52,770 nt of DNA. Origin: Vibrio splendidus 12E03 (lineage in GTDB: Bacteria; Pseudomonadota; Gammaproteobacteria; Enterobacterales; Vibrionaceae). Both the position numbers and the translations under genes were made by a program. The first letter of the stretch is position 1; each line of letters opens with the position of its first letter. Shown one piece after another: positions 8,301 through 15,848 of this stretch. The notes below the pieces were generated by a model that did not search any database, had not been told where the DNA came from, and was given only the letters and a program-made list of their open reading frames with translations. The DNA lies in assembly GCF_000272105.2 (NCBI RefSeq), contig NZ_AJZD02000055.1:1-52770 (forward strand). The letters are read 5' to 3'.

Positions 8301-8340
8301 TAAATTGTAGGTAGTTTGTTGTGGTCATTTGATCCTTCAT
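5308..8340 (-). CDS. gmtZ: GmtZ-like large recombinase-like protein
   Basis: A 1010-residue protein. The centre carries a degenerate tyrosine-recombinase fold: a box I arginine in EIPIRKIQV (R416), HGLR at 621-624, GHKS with H648, and tyrosines at 656, 657 and 660 in the position of the nucleophile. A cysteine-rich module follows (C718, C731, C738, C744, C762, C765; CPYNGTRCHDGGKC then CVVC), likely binding zinc, and then a charged coiled coil at about 785-860. Its start overlaps the stop of the preceding recombinase gene by 4 bp (ATGA), so the two are translationally coupled. It plays the part of TnpB in Tn554-like or of GmtZ in GMT islands. Whether it cuts DNA itself is unknown. Confidence 0.75.
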   Translation of the reverse strand: MKDQMTTTNYLQFKGINYGESVTQKDLALLDGLFAPRNKQKTNRLLTAYYRANETLKKIVAKGDLSVNSLFFYQKISVDSYYFLGELLNGSDSKILNQLTMLSDSVELTNNIRTSNAIDTAIRQFSIAVEVFRITTGVESLEETSVEVFKQFIAPLRTEDNRWHPDLTPHAHKAIRYLARCFDNHLNSTDCLKLVELQRRDTRHKTKDLFDNPEKHMKAWVNSFHEFLNAKNAFETGHLKDRFTKFRNFLEFTYTSDFPSDPTLYFSKFRNDEFYNWLKDDRDKKSIGSSVLILTLTTIVDFSNWYIGEYMSETDETGELVTVGYPILSMHKFTQAVSEYGSEDNGKDIKLSESAKPTPPIWMILKLKEILTENDFAWPKSLSDQYNENIVDEDGNPIWIPVITYVYLVMLEIPIRKIQVIRLDSGEGDQWRYNPETDVWVKNDHQLTNYWKNIGAKVHNRGVLRRKLISGVLAPQFVFYINSNKVSDKEVGFSEKSGYEIPWKNATVIKYLDDLRDWQEKYNPVTYPVRFQDIPKTVFEAEPSESVLARIPDRFYLFRSAKDIKNGNCQMPPTNRNLHEFWVKLMAELERRLHSEGIECQIILTRNKTTNAPQSALYTPHGLRVAGLTSLAQQGVPIEVLSKIVAGHKSILMTIYYVKYHPSHITEILNEASRDIELDYQKSFQNWLKEAAWDEVAKYAAFNSSEAINSIKSDAAGCLVGLWNSTNLGICPYNGTRCHDGGKCIRKNGKKNTYLPVEDKNCVVCRHFITGLPWLTELWVHANSLILQSEKKAAEIQENEQVVQTLKVEQLTLRKKGQDVSPQLVTKLKKNETIQERLAIEEDKLFNALHSTHNLIEKIKNLPKPPISSVQGDSSDCVPALLMDSDSDFDIDYTETPNNFSNLDFVIQASRIYKHERNEDFERERDQFIDTILLRNGFEPMMLMNLTSEEKQQSADSFAKFLVTRFDGETLQLLKDGRKTFAELGIEQECSKAVPVQALQNIEIKASANQ

Positions 8341-9830
8341 GATGCGGTAAGTTGAACCTTGTTTTGAACAACACTAGATACAGAGTAATTAGCTAACACA
8401 TCTCGTACCTTCTGTGATGATATCCCTTTATATGCTTCTTGCGCGTTGATTGTCCTGTGATGCATACACTTCTGAATGACCTTCTCGTTAACCCCTGCAT
8501 CTGTCAGTAATTGAGCATAGCAGTGGCGTAATGCATGAGGATTTAAACCTGCATCTCTTCCACGTTCAATTCTCATACCTAGATGTTGTTCAAGTCGGTC
8601 CAAGGCTTTGTTGTAACTTTCGGTGAAACTCTTAGCTGAGTAAGGTGCCCCAACATAGCTTTTACCTGTTCGCCTATCGACGCCTGCTGATACGAAAAGG
8701 AATGGATGATCATGCCCCTCGTTCTTGACGTAGGTTTCCATTAACTTACTTCTATACGACAGATACATCTGGTATAGAGTTACGAACATAGCCTCTGCTG
8801 AAGGATGTAAGAAAAAAATGTCAGCATGATAGGTAGTCTTATCAACAGCTAGTGTTTTCCAACGAGCTCTCAGTGATTTAGAGTTCATTTTGTCGTGGCG
8901 GGGTCTCATGTGCCGTTCTTTTAGGTACTCTTCTCTTGTCTTTTCCTTTTCACCTAATAGATTGGTTTTTGCTAGCCTAGGGTGAAATAGCTTTGCTTGA
9001 CATTGAAAGTCTGAGTACGGGAAAACATCGTTAAACCAAAGGTGGAGAGGTTCGCTTTTTCGAAGACCACCAAATAGCAGGAGAATGGTGATCATTTTTG
9101 CAGTGATGTCTTCACGTTCAAAAGGGTTCTCTGCGATTGGGTTTTTGACAAAACCAAATTGTAATAAAGGTGAGATTAGCTCTACAGGAAACGCTTTATT
9201 TTCGCTCTGAGCGTTAATATGGTTTTTGGGGTCATCCTCAAATTCGTAGCCTAAAGCCTTTTTTGATTGGGATAACTGTCCAGCGGCTTTCATCACATCT
9301 TTAGTATGTGACATAGGACTTAGTTTAATAATATCGCGTGCGGTTTTTAATAGAGAAAGGGTCAATTTCTCATTTTTCTTTTTTGAGGCTATGAAAGTAG
9401 ACTTACCACTCGCTTCTAGCTCTTCATACATAATCCAATCAATAAAAGCGACAAGTCTAGTACGAAGTCTTTTGGTTTTATCTAACCCAGTTGGCGCCCA
9501 GTACAGATTCGTCTCATCTTGATGAGTTTCAGTGTCTATTGTTCCGCGCTCTAAACTAGAAAGGAATTTATGAAACTGAGCTCGCTTATTCAGTCCTAAC
9601 TTATGGGTTTCTATACTGTAATCATAAAATAGCCCAATAGCTCTAGCAGTATCACCCATCCATGTATCACTTTTGGACTGGTTGGCAAGGAAATACTCAA
9701 CAAGAGACCACATAATTGAGTAGCCACTAGAGCCTTCAATATGTAGGACTGGAAATATTGTCGCAGGGTTAGTAGCGATTCTTTGTTTTATAACAATATG
9801 GTGTCTACCTACCGGTGCATGTTCCTTCAT
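8337..9830 (-). CDS. gmtY: GmtY-like tyrosine recombinase (integrase)
   Basis: A 497-residue site-specific recombinase with the catalytic residues of the phage-integrase family: R257 in GGLRKSE, H432 and R435 in HALRH, H457/H458 in MHHRT and nucleophile Y467 in INAQEAY. The first 200 residues form the DNA-binding core region. It is the first gene of the trio and its promoter lies between 9831 and the tRNA fragment, about 160 bp away, the usual place of an island integrase relative to its attachment site. With the next two genes it matches the Gamma-Mobile-Trio. The enzyme probably carries out excision and integration. All catalytic residues are present, so the island may still be active. Confidence 0.85.
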   Translation of the reverse strand: MKEHAPVGRHHIVIKQRIATNPATIFPVLHIEGSSGYSIMWSLVEYFLANQSKSDTWMGDTARAIGLFYDYSIETHKLGLNKRAQFHKFLSSLERGTIDTETHQDETNLYWAPTGLDKTKRLRTRLVAFIDWIMYEELEASGKSTFIASKKKNEKLTLSLLKTARDIIKLSPMSHTKDVMKAAGQLSQSKKALGYEFEDDPKNHINAQSENKAFPVELISPLLQFGFVKNPIAENPFEREDITAKMITILLLFGGLRKSEPLHLWFNDVFPYSDFQCQAKLFHPRLAKTNLLGEKEKTREEYLKERHMRPRHDKMNSKSLRARWKTLAVDKTTYHADIFFLHPSAEAMFVTLYQMYLSYRSKLMETYVKNEGHDHPFLFVSAGVDRRTGKSYVGAPYSAKSFTESYNKALDRLEQHLGMRIERGRDAGLNPHALRHCYAQLLTDAGVNEKVIQKCMHHRTINAQEAYKGISSQKVRDVLANYSVSSVVQNKVQLTAS

Positions 9831-9989
9831 TCGATTCCCTAAGCCGCCACTATTTATTATATGGTAACTTTTGTTTGGGGGTTACGCAAATTCCTGGGTG
9901 TGAAGGAACATCTTGAAAAGTCTTTAATTTAACTTAAAAGGTAAAGACTAGAGAATAACTGGTAATAAGTGGTAAGTGATGTTCTGGGG

Positions 9990-10051
9990 GTTAGTTGAGC
10001 ACGTCCCTTCTAAGGATGTGGTCGAAGGTTCGAATCCTTCAGGGCGTGCCA
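9990..10051 (+). pseudogene. 3' fragment of tRNA-Arg(TCT), putative attachment site
   Basis: Bases 10002-10019 form an anticodon arm CGTCC-CTTCTAA-GGATG with anticodon TCT. Bases 10024-10040 form a perfect T arm GAAGG-TTCGAAT-CCTTC, followed by AGGGCGT, G and CCA. The matching 5' acceptor strand (of the type GCGCCCT) and most of the D arm are missing upstream, so this cannot fold into a full tRNA. A rho-independent terminator follows directly. This is the pattern left when an element integrates into a tRNA gene and rebuilds the gene at its other end. Confidence 0.8.
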
Positions 10052-10061
10052 TTATTTAAAG

Positions 10062-10096
10062 AAACCCGATAGCTCTCTGAGTTGTCGGGTTTTTTG
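10062..10096 (+). terminator. Rho-independent terminator after the tRNA fragment
   Basis: Stem AACCCGA/TCGGGTT with a partly paired loop (CTC/GAG) followed by TTTTTT. It is probably the original terminator of the tRNA-Arg transcript. Confidence 0.85.
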
Positions 10097-10410
10097 CATT
10101 TCTAGTCACACTCTCCCCTTATACACACTGATTAAGCATGAGCTGCCTCGCCTATCAGTGGTAAGGCTTAAGGTAATAACCTCGTTAGGTCTATGATGGG
10201 GCAATTCACAGAGAATAAACACAGAACCTTTTTCATTAATCTACGAGAGTTTGGCAATCCTTGACCCGCTAGAGCCTTTTAGTTGCCTTGTAACATATGT
10301 CAGCTTAATGGTGTTTTCTAAATAATTTGTAATGGTTATTTAATATTTCTTGAACTCAAGTGCTAAAAGGTGATAAAACAGCGTTCCGTAAAGAGGGCTG
10401 GGGTTTCATT
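10097..10410. other. Upstream region of the four-gene operon, no gene seen
   Basis: About 310 bp with no credible ORF. The last 70 bases are AT-rich (around TTTGTAATGGTTATTTAATATT) and probably hold the promoter of the operon starting at 10411. I see no repeat or operator symmetry. Confidence 0.45.
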
Positions 10411-13026
10411 TTGAGTAAGATTAGTTTCAAACAAGTGCATGACAATTTAAGTAAACTAGCTATAAGCTACAATGAATTTACTTTTCTTGAAGAGTTTTTG
10501 AATGCATTCGGCGGCAGTAAACGTCGTATATCTGGCGCGCTTATTCGTTCAAAGGATGAACTTTACTCTCGTACCACATTTCATATCAAGCGTGTCGAAC
10601 CAAGTGCACTGTATAGTTCATTAGATGCTGAAATATCCCGGCTATCACGTGCAAATAAGAGTGACAAGCAACATATGTTTGTTGCTTTCACTGATATGGA
10701 AACGCTAGTTGCATACAACTTGGATACAGAGGATACGATTTCTGTTGAACTTCGGTACCTGGCTTCAGCCACGGAATTTTTTCTCCCATTAGCAAAGATT
10801 AGCCCTCCAGTTATACCTGAAGCGTATATCGCAGAATATGGAGTGATTCAGAGTGTAGCAAGAATATATGACGTGATTCGAGTCGATAATCCGTTAGCTA
10901 ATGATTCTGAACTTAGCTCATTCATGTGTCGTCTAATTTTCTGTTTGTACGCTGAGGATCTCGGCCTGTTTGAAGATGATTTGTTTTTAACTGAGATTCA
11001 AAACTCACGCGAAGATGGCTCGGATTTGGCTTCTATATTGAGAGCATTTTTTATAACGCTAGATCTTCACCCTGATTCGCGGCCTGTCAATCGATACTCG
11101 CATTTACCATATGTAAATGGTGGCCTTTTTAAAGGTAACGCCTTTTCACCAGTAATCTCAGGAGAGTTGAGACGCCATATTATTGGTTTAGCAGAGCTAG
11201 ACTGGGAGCATCTTAATCCACGTATATTCGGCAATATGTTCCCGCTTATTATGAATATCGAGGAGCGCTTTGATTTCAGTAAACGCATTGAGTCAGAAGA
11301 TAGTATCAAGCGTATTATCAATCCAATGATCATTGAAGAATTACGTAATGAGTTTACTCGCATTAAAGCTTTAGATTTAGATGATGACGCAGTAGAAATT
11401 CGTCTGAAGTCATACGGCCGTTTGCTTGCGAGACTTGCTAATGTTCGAGTTGTTGATTTGAATTGTGGGTCGGGGATTCTTCCTCTTGCATATAATGACT
11501 TACGTGAAATTGAGTTCGATGTTTTGTCGGAAATCAAATCACATCGTGGTTCAGCATACATTGAAGGTTATAAGTCACTTATTGATTTGAATAACTTCTG
11601 CGGTGTTCAAGATGATCCAGTAGTCCATCAAATGGCTAAACTTTCGATTTGGTTAACTGACTTCAACATGAATATCAAATTTAACAAGGAGCTTGGTGTC
11701 CCTTATCACCTGTTTCCCTTACAAGCGCTTCCAAATATCGTTAACGATGATGCAATGGCAATGAGCTCGTGGGAACAATTTTCAGATAAAAAATTGGAAA
11801 CTTACATCATAGTCAACCTAATTAACGAGCATATCGATGATGTTTACGACTGGATCCAACGTGGTGCAGACGAAATCAGTGGGCATCATATGGAGTTTGC
11901 ATTTTCTGCTAGTGATACTGTATGTCAAGGCAACTCAGTTAATACTATGTGGGTTGATGCTCTAGATGGTGAGGTTGAGATTCGATTTGCATGTCAATCT
12001 TTCAATTGGGATGGTATGCGCAACGCTGTGGTTGTTGGCTTGAGCGAAGATCGCTCTAAAGATAAGTTTATAGTGTCTTCTGAAGGTACACATAAAGTGT
12101 CCTCTATCAATGCTTATTTGTTTGAGTCTAGTGCTTTTGGAGTTGAAAAAGAAAAGACACCACAGTTCAGTCTTCCTCCACTTGTCGAAGGGTGTAAGCG
12201 TGATTGTTCATACAACATGATACTTTCATTGAAAGATAAGAATGACCTAATCAAGAAGCATCCAGAATCTAAAACATACATCAAACAATATCTGACTTCT
12301 AAGAATTTGTACGGTGAAGATATTGAATACTGTGTCTTAATGAATGATATCGCAGATACAAAGAGTGGCCTTGGTATGCGCTTGATTTTAGATAGTGATA
12401 TGGGGCCGTCTGAGGTTAAGCAATTCGTTGATAATCCGAGTTATCAAAATGCACCGTCAATTGTGATTCCTAAGAGCTTTAGCACAGTTTTTAATCATAT
12501 TCCATTGATTGCTGTTGGCTCTGAAACGGTTTCTAACGCATCTAATTACGTTTTATACAACCCCGAGCGTTGGATGTTCGCACTGTTGTCGTCGAGGATG
12601 CACCAAGAGTGGGTAAAAAATGTAGGTGCGCAAAGCGATAAGTTCATCGGTTATTCACATGAACGGTGCTACAACACTTTTCCGGTTCCGGAGTTAACTG
12701 ACGGGCATAAGTCTACACTGGGTCTGTTCGCCAATAACATCATTCGTGCTCGCTCAATGTCCGTAGAGTCACTCGATATAATGTATCACCCAGAGAGCAT
12801 GCACTGCGAGTTGAAGCAAGCACATGCAGAGTTGGACGATTATATTGATAACCTTTACCTAAGAGTAACTGACCGTAAACGTCGCATTACTGCAAACCTA
12901 GATCGAGTATCAATTCTATTCAAAATGATCAGTATGCATCAAGAAGGAAAGAAACTGAGAGCACAGGAAGTGTTCGATAATGTGACTCAAGAACTTACTG
13001 AAATGGCACAACTTTTAAGAGTATAA
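10411..13026 (+). CDS. MmeI-like DNA methyltransferase homologue lacking the catalytic motif
   Basis: About 871 residues from a TTG start at 10411; a GTG at 10360 would give 888. TTG is preferred because GAGGGCTGGGG lies upstream and no Shine-Dalgarno precedes the GTG. Family signatures of MmeI-type type IIL enzymes run in order (888-aa numbering): RLIFCLYAEDLGLF 191-204, LPYVNGGLF 249-257, IFGNMFP 289-295, a motif I relic VVDLNCGSGIL 364-373, then the late-methylase and target-recognition blocks (CQGNSV, FACQSFNW, LLSSRMHQEWV, CYNTFPVPE). At the position of catalytic GNPPF the protein reads TYIIVNLINE (481-490). The N-terminus shows no PD-ExK nuclease motif. I infer a sequence-reading DNA-binding protein without methyltransferase or nuclease activity. 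One base separates it from the helicase gene. Confidence 0.8.
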   Translation: MSKISFKQVHDNLSKLAISYNEFTFLEEFLNAFGGSKRRISGALIRSKDELYSRTTFHIKRVEPSALYSSLDAEISRLSRANKSDKQHMFVAFTDMETLVAYNLDTEDTISVELRYLASATEFFLPLAKISPPVIPEAYIAEYGVIQSVARIYDVIRVDNPLANDSELSSFMCRLIFCLYAEDLGLFEDDLFLTEIQNSREDGSDLASILRAFFITLDLHPDSRPVNRYSHLPYVNGGLFKGNAFSPVISGELRRHIIGLAELDWEHLNPRIFGNMFPLIMNIEERFDFSKRIESEDSIKRIINPMIIEELRNEFTRIKALDLDDDAVEIRLKSYGRLLARLANVRVVDLNCGSGILPLAYNDLREIEFDVLSEIKSHRGSAYIEGYKSLIDLNNFCGVQDDPVVHQMAKLSIWLTDFNMNIKFNKELGVPYHLFPLQALPNIVNDDAMAMSSWEQFSDKKLETYIIVNLINEHIDDVYDWIQRGADEISGHHMEFAFSASDTVCQGNSVNTMWVDALDGEVEIRFACQSFNWDGMRNAVVVGLSEDRSKDKFIVSSEGTHKVSSINAYLFESSAFGVEKEKTPQFSLPPLVEGCKRDCSYNMILSLKDKNDLIKKHPESKTYIKQYLTSKNLYGEDIEYCVLMNDIADTKSGLGMRLILDSDMGPSEVKQFVDNPSYQNAPSIVIPKSFSTVFNHIPLIAVGSETVSNASNYVLYNPERWMFALLSSRMHQEWVKNVGAQSDKFIGYSHERCYNTFPVPELTDGHKSTLGLFANNIIRARSMSVESLDIMYHPESMHCELKQAHAELDDYIDNLYLRVTDRKRRITANLDRVSILFKMISMHQEGKKLRAQEVFDNVTQELTEMAQLLRV

Positions 13027-13027
13027 C

Positions 13028-15031
13028 ATGCAAAACTTAGTAGAATTTTCGTATCAATCGACTGGCACAAGTGTCAAATGGGATGAGTGTGGCATGCGCG
13101 AAATGCAGCAACGAGCATTTTCTGCCCGTAGTAATCAGTACATTCTTCTGATGTCACCACCAGCATCTGGTAAGTCACGTGCAAATATGTTCTTGGCATT
13201 AGATAAAATGCATCATCAAGGTCTTAAAAAGACGATTGTATGTGTTCCTGAGACATCTATCGGTGGTTCTTTTTCTGATACTGATCTAATGGCTCATGGC
13301 TTCTTCGCAGACTGGAAAGTTGAAACTCAGTATGACCTTTGTTCTGATGAAGGTACTGATGGTTCTAAAGTTAAGAAGTTCATTGAGTTCATGTCGTCTG
13401 AGGCCGAAGTTTTAGTTTGCTCTCACTCGACTTTGCGTAACGCATTCCCACAACTACAGCCGGAAGATTTTAACGAGTGTTTTCTTGCCATTGATGAATT
13501 CCATCATGTCTCATCTAAAGACAGTAATGTACTTGGTGCGCAACTTCAGCGATTAATGGATGAATCTGATTGCCATATCTTGGCAATGACAGGTTCTTAT
13601 TTTCGTGGTGATGCGGAAGATATCCTTTCACCAGAATACGAAGCCCGATTTAAGAAAGTGACATATAACTATTACGAGCAGTTAAATGGTTACAAGTACC
13701 TGAAGACGCTTGGCATTGGTTATGACTTTTATCAAGGCACATACTTAGACAGTATTCGTGAGTTACTGCACCCAGAGAAGAAAACGATCATTCACATTCC
13801 AAACGTGAATTCGAAAGAGTCAACAGGTGACAAGCACGGTGAAGTTCTTGCCATTATTAACAAAGTTGGCTACATCAAAAGTATTGATTCAGCAACCCAG
13901 ATGATCACAGTTCAACTTCATGAGCCAGATGCGCGAGGTCGTACAGAAATTCGTGTTGCTGACTTAGTCAATGAAGATCGTAAACGCCTACAATCGTATC
14001 TGCGCAAAGTTGAACATGTAGATGATGTGGACTGGATCATTGCATTAGGTACAGCCAAAGAGGGCTTTGATTGGTCTTTTTGTGAGTACGCATTAACTGT
14101 AGGTGTTCGTCGTTCTACGACTGAAATTATTCAAATTATTGGTCGATGTACTCGTGATTCGTCTAATAAGTCGCATGCTCAATGGGTTAATTTAATGGTC
14201 GATCCACTTCATGCCCCAGAGGAAACTGCGGCAGAAGTAAATGATATGCTTAAGGTGATTACATGCTGCTTGTTGATGGAAGATGTTTTTGAATCTTCAT
14301 TCAATTTTCAAACTGCCAAAGTAAATACTGAAGAACCAAAGTCGGGTGCCAATCTTGATGATCCAGAGGATGGAGTCGTTTCGATCATAATAGACAAAGG
14401 TCCTAAGCCTTCATTGCCACTGAAGGGGCTACCAGAAGTAAAAACTGACCGCGCCAAAAGCATTATTGATGAGCATATGAGTGACATTATTAATGAGTTA
14501 TATCAGCGTAAAGAAACAAAAAAAATGCAGTTCGATAAGATTGATGCGGATTATTACAATACTAGTTTTATTCCATCAGTAATTGCAGAAAAGTTTCCTG
14601 ATCTTGACGAAGATGAGATTACTGTAGTTTCTGAATACACACTTGTTAACCTAGCAATCAAGCCACTGAAGTCAGAAACGGGTGAGATTGATCGTAAATA
14701 TGTAAGCATTGCTGGTCGTAAGTTCAAGGTTGCGGATTTAGATATCAATCTAATAAAGCCATTAAACCTATTCGAAGGCCGCAGCGTATTCGAAGTTATG
14801 TCCAAGGACATCAATAAGGACATGTTGTACCAAATCAAAAACCTTGTGGCTGGCGTGAATGTTTCTATGAGTGCAGACGAGTTTAAGCATGTAATCCAAA
14901 AAGCAGCAATGTGGATTAATACTAAAGGTACGCGTCCGTCGTTAAACTCTGAGTGTGAAAAAGAGGTTCGTATGGCAGAAGCAATTGCGTTTGCTGAAAG
15001 TAAAAGAGGTAGAGCACATGCGCTTAACTAA
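13028..15031 (+). CDS. SF2 DEAD/DEAH-type helicase of the accessory operon
   Basis: A 667-residue helicase of superfamily 2. Motif I is SPPASGKSR (43-51), motif II DEFH (156-159), motif III TGS (188-190) and motif VI QIIGRCTRDS (369-378), with the preceding AKEGFDW (343-349) matching motif V. The motifs predict ATP-driven DNA translocation or unwinding, as in restriction enzyme motor subunits. The C-terminal 250 residues have no known domain. The start lies one base after the stop of the MmeI-like gene, and the end overlaps the next gene by 14 bp, so all four genes are probably made from one transcript. No nuclease domain is fused to it. It is likely the motor that works with the DNA-reading MmeI-like protein. 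Confidence 0.85.
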   Translation: MQNLVEFSYQSTGTSVKWDECGMREMQQRAFSARSNQYILLMSPPASGKSRANMFLALDKMHHQGLKKTIVCVPETSIGGSFSDTDLMAHGFFADWKVETQYDLCSDEGTDGSKVKKFIEFMSSEAEVLVCSHSTLRNAFPQLQPEDFNECFLAIDEFHHVSSKDSNVLGAQLQRLMDESDCHILAMTGSYFRGDAEDILSPEYEARFKKVTYNYYEQLNGYKYLKTLGIGYDFYQGTYLDSIRELLHPEKKTIIHIPNVNSKESTGDKHGEVLAIINKVGYIKSIDSATQMITVQLHEPDARGRTEIRVADLVNEDRKRLQSYLRKVEHVDDVDWIIALGTAKEGFDWSFCEYALTVGVRRSTTEIIQIIGRCTRDSSNKSHAQWVNLMVDPLHAPEETAAEVNDMLKVITCCLLMEDVFESSFNFQTAKVNTEEPKSGANLDDPEDGVVSIIIDKGPKPSLPLKGLPEVKTDRAKSIIDEHMSDIINELYQRKETKKMQFDKIDADYYNTSFIPSVIAEKFPDLDEDEITVVSEYTLVNLAIKPLKSETGEIDRKYVSIAGRKFKVADLDINLIKPLNLFEGRSVFEVMSKDINKDMLYQIKNLVAGVNVSMSADEFKHVIQKAAMWINTKGTRPSLNSECEKEVRMAEAIAFAESKRGRAHALN

Positions 15032-15848
15032 TGTGAGCAACGATGATACCGAAATATTGGCATTGATTCGTGACCTTTATGCCGCTGATACACATGGTGT
15101 CCTAACAGAAGTCAAAGATACTTCCACTCCTGCATTAAATACGGCATTTATAGTAATTCGTGATTTCTATGAAACACATGGTCGTCTACCATCGGGTGCT
15201 GATGACGCACCAATTCATGAGATCGTGCTGTCCTCAAAGTTGAGTGAAATTTTCAACAACGACACTCGTCGTTTTGCGGTTAAGAATTTAGATATACATG
15301 GTTTACTTGAGCAAGTTCAGGAACCTGTCCCGGAAGGTAATGATGACGAAATTCTACTCGAACATGCGGAAGCTATGGATGGGTTTGACACTATTGATGA
15401 TGTAATTAATAGTCCATTGTTTAGTGATATCTTTGGTAATGATGGGCAAGAAAATGGTTTATTTGATACATCATTTGTCGATGCACATAAGCGTAAGTCG
15501 GCTGAAGACATCGGTTCACGTACTGAATGTGCTGGGTTCGATGTTGAGTTCAAGCATTTGTTCGACTCAATGAAAGTAAAACTTTCTATGAATCTTATTC
15601 ATAAAATTCGTATTGTCGAAGATGGCATTCGCCAAAATGAAGTTAAAAGCGGTGCATGGTTTATTATTAATGACCAGATGATGTATATCGCAAACGTATC
15701 TGAAGAAGAACATCGTCGTGAACATGGTCGTATTGAGCGTCGTGTTCGGGTGATTATCGATAATGGGCAGGAGTCTAACATTTTGATGCGTTCTGTTACT
15801 AAAATGGCTCATGCTGATCCAAAAGCAGTGAAGTTCGCACGTGGTTAA
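15018..15848 (+). CDS. N-terminal partner of a split GIY-YIG protein
   Basis: A 276-residue protein from ATG 15018, which overlaps the helicase gene by 14 bp and has AGAGGT upstream; a longer reading from 14955 would lie deep in the helicase gene and is rejected. Residues 1-130 are helical and acidic. Residues 209-262 (VKSGAWFIINDQMMYIANV, then RRVRVIIDNGQESN) match the region that, in a widespread family annotated as GIY-YIG nuclease family proteins, lies just before the nuclease domain in one chain. Here the nuclease is in the next ORF, which begins 8 bp before this one stops. It may act as the DNA- or partner-binding half. Family recall, not alignment, supports this. Confidence 0.7.
   Translation: MRLTNVSNDDTEILALIRDLYAADTHGVLTEVKDTSTPALNTAFIVIRDFYETHGRLPSGADDAPIHEIVLSSKLSEIFNNDTRRFAVKNLDIHGLLEQVQEPVPEGNDDEILLEHAEAMDGFDTIDDVINSPLFSDIFGNDGQENGLFDTSFVDAHKRKSAEDIGSRTECAGFDVEFKHLFDSMKVKLSMNLIHKIRIVEDGIRQNEVKSGAWFIINDQMMYIANVSEEEHRREHGRIERRVRVIIDNGQESNILMRSVTKMAHADPKAVKFARG

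Larger units (their letters stand above)
1..10051. mobile_element. Gamma-Mobile-Trio-like genomic island (left end outside window)
   Basis: The segment contains a three-gene recombinase operon (4578-9830, minus) next to a 3' fragment of a tRNA-Arg gene (about 9990-10051), with unrelated cargo genes to the left: phosphoesterase, cupin, membrane protein, HipB-like regulator and integron attC-like sites. The recombinase trio resembles GmtY/GmtZ/GmtX, which define GMT islands in Vibrio and other gammaproteobacteria and are known to carry defence and offence cargo. The right boundary is inferred from the tRNA fragment. No matching left copy of the tRNA end is visible, so the left boundary lies before base 1. 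I cannot tell whether the 10.4-16.2 kb operon belongs to the same insertion. Confidence 0.65.

Noticed and set aside
9985..10051. Functional tRNA-Arg gene
   Set aside because: No 5' acceptor strand complementary to AGGGCGT and no complete D arm lie upstream, so it cannot fold as a cloverleaf.
10360..10410. GTG start at 10360 for the MmeI-like gene
   Set aside because: No Shine-Dalgarno before it; the TTG at 10411 has a purine-rich GAGGG stretch upstream and gives a natural MSKISFKQ start. Not fully excluded.
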